From positions 372,001 to 436,000 of the forward strand of contig NZ_JABAIA010000002.1 of NCBI RefSeq assembly GCF_012641275.1: 64,000 bases of DNA, in the 5' to 3' direction. Of this stretch, positions 61,662-64,000 are shown in pieces (the stretch's first letter is position 1; each line of letters starts with the position of its first letter). A model generated the notes under the pieces. That model saw nothing but the letters and a program-made list of their open reading frames with translations, ran no database searches and was not told the origin of the DNA. Both the position numbers and the translations under genes were made by a program. The DNA comes from Chitinophaga varians. GTDB taxonomy: Bacteria > Bacteroidota > Bacteroidia > Chitinophagales > Chitinophagaceae.

Positions 61662-63353
61662 TTACATAAAAGGTTTCATCAGTTTTATGCTTGGCAGGTA
61701 TTTCCGGATCATATCCACCAATTCTTTTCTAGTAAAGGGTTTTAACAGGAAGTCCGTTGCGCCGGCTGCTATAAATTCCTCCTGTTCCTGCAGGAATGTT
61801 TCTCCGGAGGAAACAATAGCGGGGATATAGCGGGTGGCGTCATTATCATTGGCTCGCAATGCCCGGAGGAAATTTTTTCCATCCATGACAGGCATTTTAC
61901 CATCAGTGATGATCAGGTCTGGTGTGATCATCTTCAGCAATTCCAGGGCTTCAGCCCCGTTTTCCGCAAAGTAGGGCACTGCGCCCATGCTTTTAATCGC
62001 TGCGCGGAAAGCGGCCTGATTGAGTTTATCATCTTCCAGTACAAGGATAATATAGTCCTGGTATATTTCTTTTACCGGTTCAACATGACCTGCCTCCTGT
62101 ACTTTATGACCTTCTTTCAGCGGGATGCTCAACGTGAAACTGGTAGTGCTGCCGGAAGCATCGGCGGTAATCGTGCCATTGATTTTTTCCACCAGTTGTT
62201 TGGTGATAGACAGTCCCAGTCCGGTGCTTTCCGATTTGTTTTCCCTGTTGGCGTGAGATACAAAGGGAAGGAAGATTTCATTGAGTTGTTCCGGATTCAG
62301 CGAACTGATATTGTGTGTTTCAATATGGATTTGCTCACCGGCTTTTAATACATTGAAGCGCACTACCGTGTTTTTGGCGGCGTATTTCAGCGCGTTGGAC
62401 GCCAGGTTGTTGATGATTTTGCTGAGGATGGTATCGTCGGAGAGGATATATTCCGGTAGTTGGGCATCGTAGTTCAATACCACATTGATTTTCCGGGAAG
62501 ACGCGATGGGGCGTTGCATCAGTATACATTCGTTGATGCATTCCCGTAGGTTAAAGCTCTCATTTTTTACTTCGTTGAACTGATTTTCTTCTATCTTGGC
62601 GAGGTCCAGCTGATTATTGATAATTTCCCTGATCAGGAGGGACGCCACCTGCAGATGTTCCGTTTCCTTACGGATAGCAGTTACCAGCGAGCTGTCATTC
62701 AGTTGTGCCACTTTTTCGTTGAGCCCCTCGGCGATACCCATGATAGAGGTCAGCGGCGTCCTGATTTCATGATTGGTTTCCCGCAGGTATTTTGTTTTGG
62801 CTTCGGACGCTTTTTTCAGTTCCGCCATCATGGTTCGCACCTGTTTGATATAGAAATAAAGCATGATACCATTGAGCGCCGTACCGGTCAGCACAACGAT
62901 CAGCCGGATAGCCAGCATGCTGTTGTGGCTGAAAGCGATAGGTTTAAACCAGTGGAACGTATAATTCAGCTCCAGGAGGACGACCATTGCGCCAACATAG
63001 GTCCAGAACAGGTTCCGTGTTTTCCTGCTGGTCATCAGCAGATCAGAAGCACCCATGAGGAAGGCGGCAAGCAGGTGTATTTCGGAGATAGGTCCCAGCA
63101 CGATACCATAAAACACCAGCGCAGCGTCCAATACCACAAAAAATATCAGGATAACCCTATCTATACCGATGCGCCGATGCAGTAATGGCAGGCAGAAAAA
63201 CAGTATGCCGACAAACAACTCAAGATAAAAAGCCGGTGCAAAATCAATCAGGTAAAACACTGCCATGCCAAGGGTAAGCGATAGCACAGCCAGCAGCAGA
63301 CAGATCGTATTAAAAAAAGAGACGGGTTTATCGGAATAGGCAGTAAGTTTCAT
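61662..63353 (-). CDS. hybrid sensor histidine kinase with receiver domain
   Basis: 563 residues. Five or six membrane helices (about 15-170), dimerisation domain with phospho-accepting His195 in NHEIRTPL, ATPase domain with N-box (NNLASNALKYA) and G-box (STGLGLSI), and a C-terminal receiver domain with Asp484 in IITDGKMPVMDG and Lys in FLLKPFT. No DNA-binding domain, so phosphate must pass to another protein. The stop is 5 bp from the convergent permease stop; no terminator hairpin is obvious between them. Confidence 0.93.
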   Translation of the reverse strand: MKLTAYSDKPVSFFNTICLLLAVLSLTLGMAVFYLIDFAPAFYLELFVGILFFCLPLLHRRIGIDRVILIFFVVLDAALVFYGIVLGPISEIHLLAAFLMGASDLLMTSRKTRNLFWTYVGAMVVLLELNYTFHWFKPIAFSHNSMLAIRLIVVLTGTALNGIMLYFYIKQVRTMMAELKKASEAKTKYLRETNHEIRTPLTSIMGIAEGLNEKVAQLNDSSLVTAIRKETEHLQVASLLIREIINNQLDLAKIEENQFNEVKNESFNLRECINECILMQRPIASSRKINVVLNYDAQLPEYILSDDTILSKIINNLASNALKYAAKNTVVRFNVLKAGEQIHIETHNISSLNPEQLNEIFLPFVSHANRENKSESTGLGLSITKQLVEKINGTITADASGSTTSFTLSIPLKEGHKVQEAGHVEPVKEIYQDYIILVLEDDKLNQAAFRAAIKSMGAVPYFAENGAEALELLKMITPDLIITDGKMPVMDGKNFLRALRANDNDATRYIPAIVSSGETFLQEQEEFIAAGATDFLLKPFTRKELVDMIRKYLPSIKLMKPFM

Positions 63354-63473
63354 AGTCGTTTTTCATTATTCAAATAGTGGCATGGATAATGTATCCCGAA
63401 ATTAGTTTTTTCCCGGCATAACAGGGTACATTAAGCGAAAATTTGAATAGCAAATTCAAGCTGTCTGGCTGGG

Positions 63474-64000
63474 TTAACAGGAGGTATGATGATTGGCACG
63501 CCTTGTTTTCACAATGCCCGGAAGATATTTGTTTTTTTGTTGGGTATTTTCAAGTCCCAGGCGTTGATATACTGAACCGCCGATCCCTGGAATAACTTCG
63601 CCGAGACTGTTTACTTCGGTATCTTTTGCGAAGTAAAGGAACTCAAATTTGCTGCTGATAGGTTGAGCGAATTCATTTTTAAGGTTGGGTATTGCCTGTT
63701 CGAAGAGAACCGGAGATGCAATGATTATTTTTTGCGGGTTAATTCTTTCTATCAGATAAGTCAAATTTGTCTTAACAACACAAGACGTGTTTATGATTGA
63801 TTTGCAGATAATGAGAATGTCCACATCATCCAACGATTCAATATACTTTTTAATAATCGGAGCAACAGGATAGTCTTTATTTTCAAAAGCATCTGCGCGG
63901 GTGTTCCAGAATACAGCCAGGTTGATCTTTGCGGTATGTTGTTCCAGATCATCCAGTATACCTTTAGATAACCAGTCCGCATCTTCAGATGAGCAGGCGA
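63474..64000 (-). CDS. phosphoribosyltransferase-like protein (partial)
   Basis: 175 codons are visible; the gene enters from the right edge, so its start is missing. INLAVFWNTRADAF, DVDILIICKSIINTSCVVKTNL, PQKIIIASPVLFEQAI and GIGGSVYQRLGL are laid out like the strand-loop pattern of type I phosphoribosyltransferases, but the PRPP-loop acidic pair is not clear. The assignment is tentative. It is on the same strand as the histidine kinase, 120 bp upstream. Confidence 0.45.
   Translation of the reverse strand, partial: ACSSEDADWLSKGILDDLEQHTAKINLAVFWNTRADAFENKDYPVAPIIKKYIESLDDVDILIICKSIINTSCVVKTNLTYLIERINPQKIIIASPVLFEQAIPNLKNEFAQPISSKFEFLYFAKDTEVNSLGEVIPGIGGSVYQRLGLENTQQKNKYLPGIVKTRRANHHTSC

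Overview
The window is a stretch of a Bacteroidota chromosome, most likely Chitinophaga or a close relative in the Chitinophagaceae. The evidence is two SusC/SusD pairs, an ECF sigma/FecR/SusC cascade, DUF3467, DUF4254 and other Bacteroidota families, weak Shine-Dalgarno signals, and promoters that fit the Bacteroidota pattern TTTG-N17-21-TAnnTTTG. I see no prophage, insertion sequence or CRISPR array.

Layout. 1-2.4 kb: the end of an ABC transporter ATPase gene, gatC, trpS and a deoxynucleoside kinase. 2.5-5.3 kb: two overlapping genes for outer-membrane beta-rich proteins, one carrying a helix-hairpin-helix module. 5.3-10.4 kb: a SusC/SusD uptake pair. 10.4-13.3 kb: DUF3467, a Ldh2-type dehydrogenase and aspartate kinase. 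13.3-21.0 kb: a RES/Xre toxin-antitoxin pair, a translesion polymerase pair (dinB and a DnaE-like alpha subunit), an SdpI-family gene, a small membrane protein and a LexA-like XRE-S24 regulator. 21.5-38.8 kb: the core translation/transcription cluster rpsU, xerC, hpf, tRNA-Thr/Tyr/Gly/Thr, tuf, tRNA-Trp, secE, nusG, rplKAJL, rpoBC, interrupted between nusG and rplK by a transglutaminase-like lipid-free secreted protein gene. 38.9-44.4 kb: a DUF4397 lipoprotein, an OmpH-like protein, an APC permease, DUF4254, a family 9 glycosyltransferase and tRNA-Gln. 44.5-59 kb: an accessory block bounded by a second, identical tRNA-Gln. It holds HxlR/SDR, a thioesterase, a TPR-LuxR-type regulator, an MFS exporter and an ECF sigma/FecR/SusC/SusD/TlpA locus. 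59-64 kb: a MacB/FtsX-like permease, a hybrid histidine kinase and the end of a phosphoribosyltransferase-like gene.

The strongest unexplained signal is a damage-response-like circuit. Two closely spaced 15-bp operators of the form CTAA-N5-TTAG sit on the dinB-dnaE promoter, and two more sit on the promoter of the XRE-S24 gene 1.4 kb away. That protein keeps the LexA-type Ala-Gly, Ser and Lys residues. Read together, they suggest an autoregulated SOS-type repressor controlling a two-gene mutasome.

Other signals are intergenic arrays phased at exactly 7 or 8 bp next to trpS, tRNA-Trp, rpoC, tRNA genes and other promoters; a degenerate tRNA-like element before tuf; TCTACA box pairs shared by a TPR-LuxR regulator and a nearby divergent promoter region; and a G-rich tandem repeat after that regulator.
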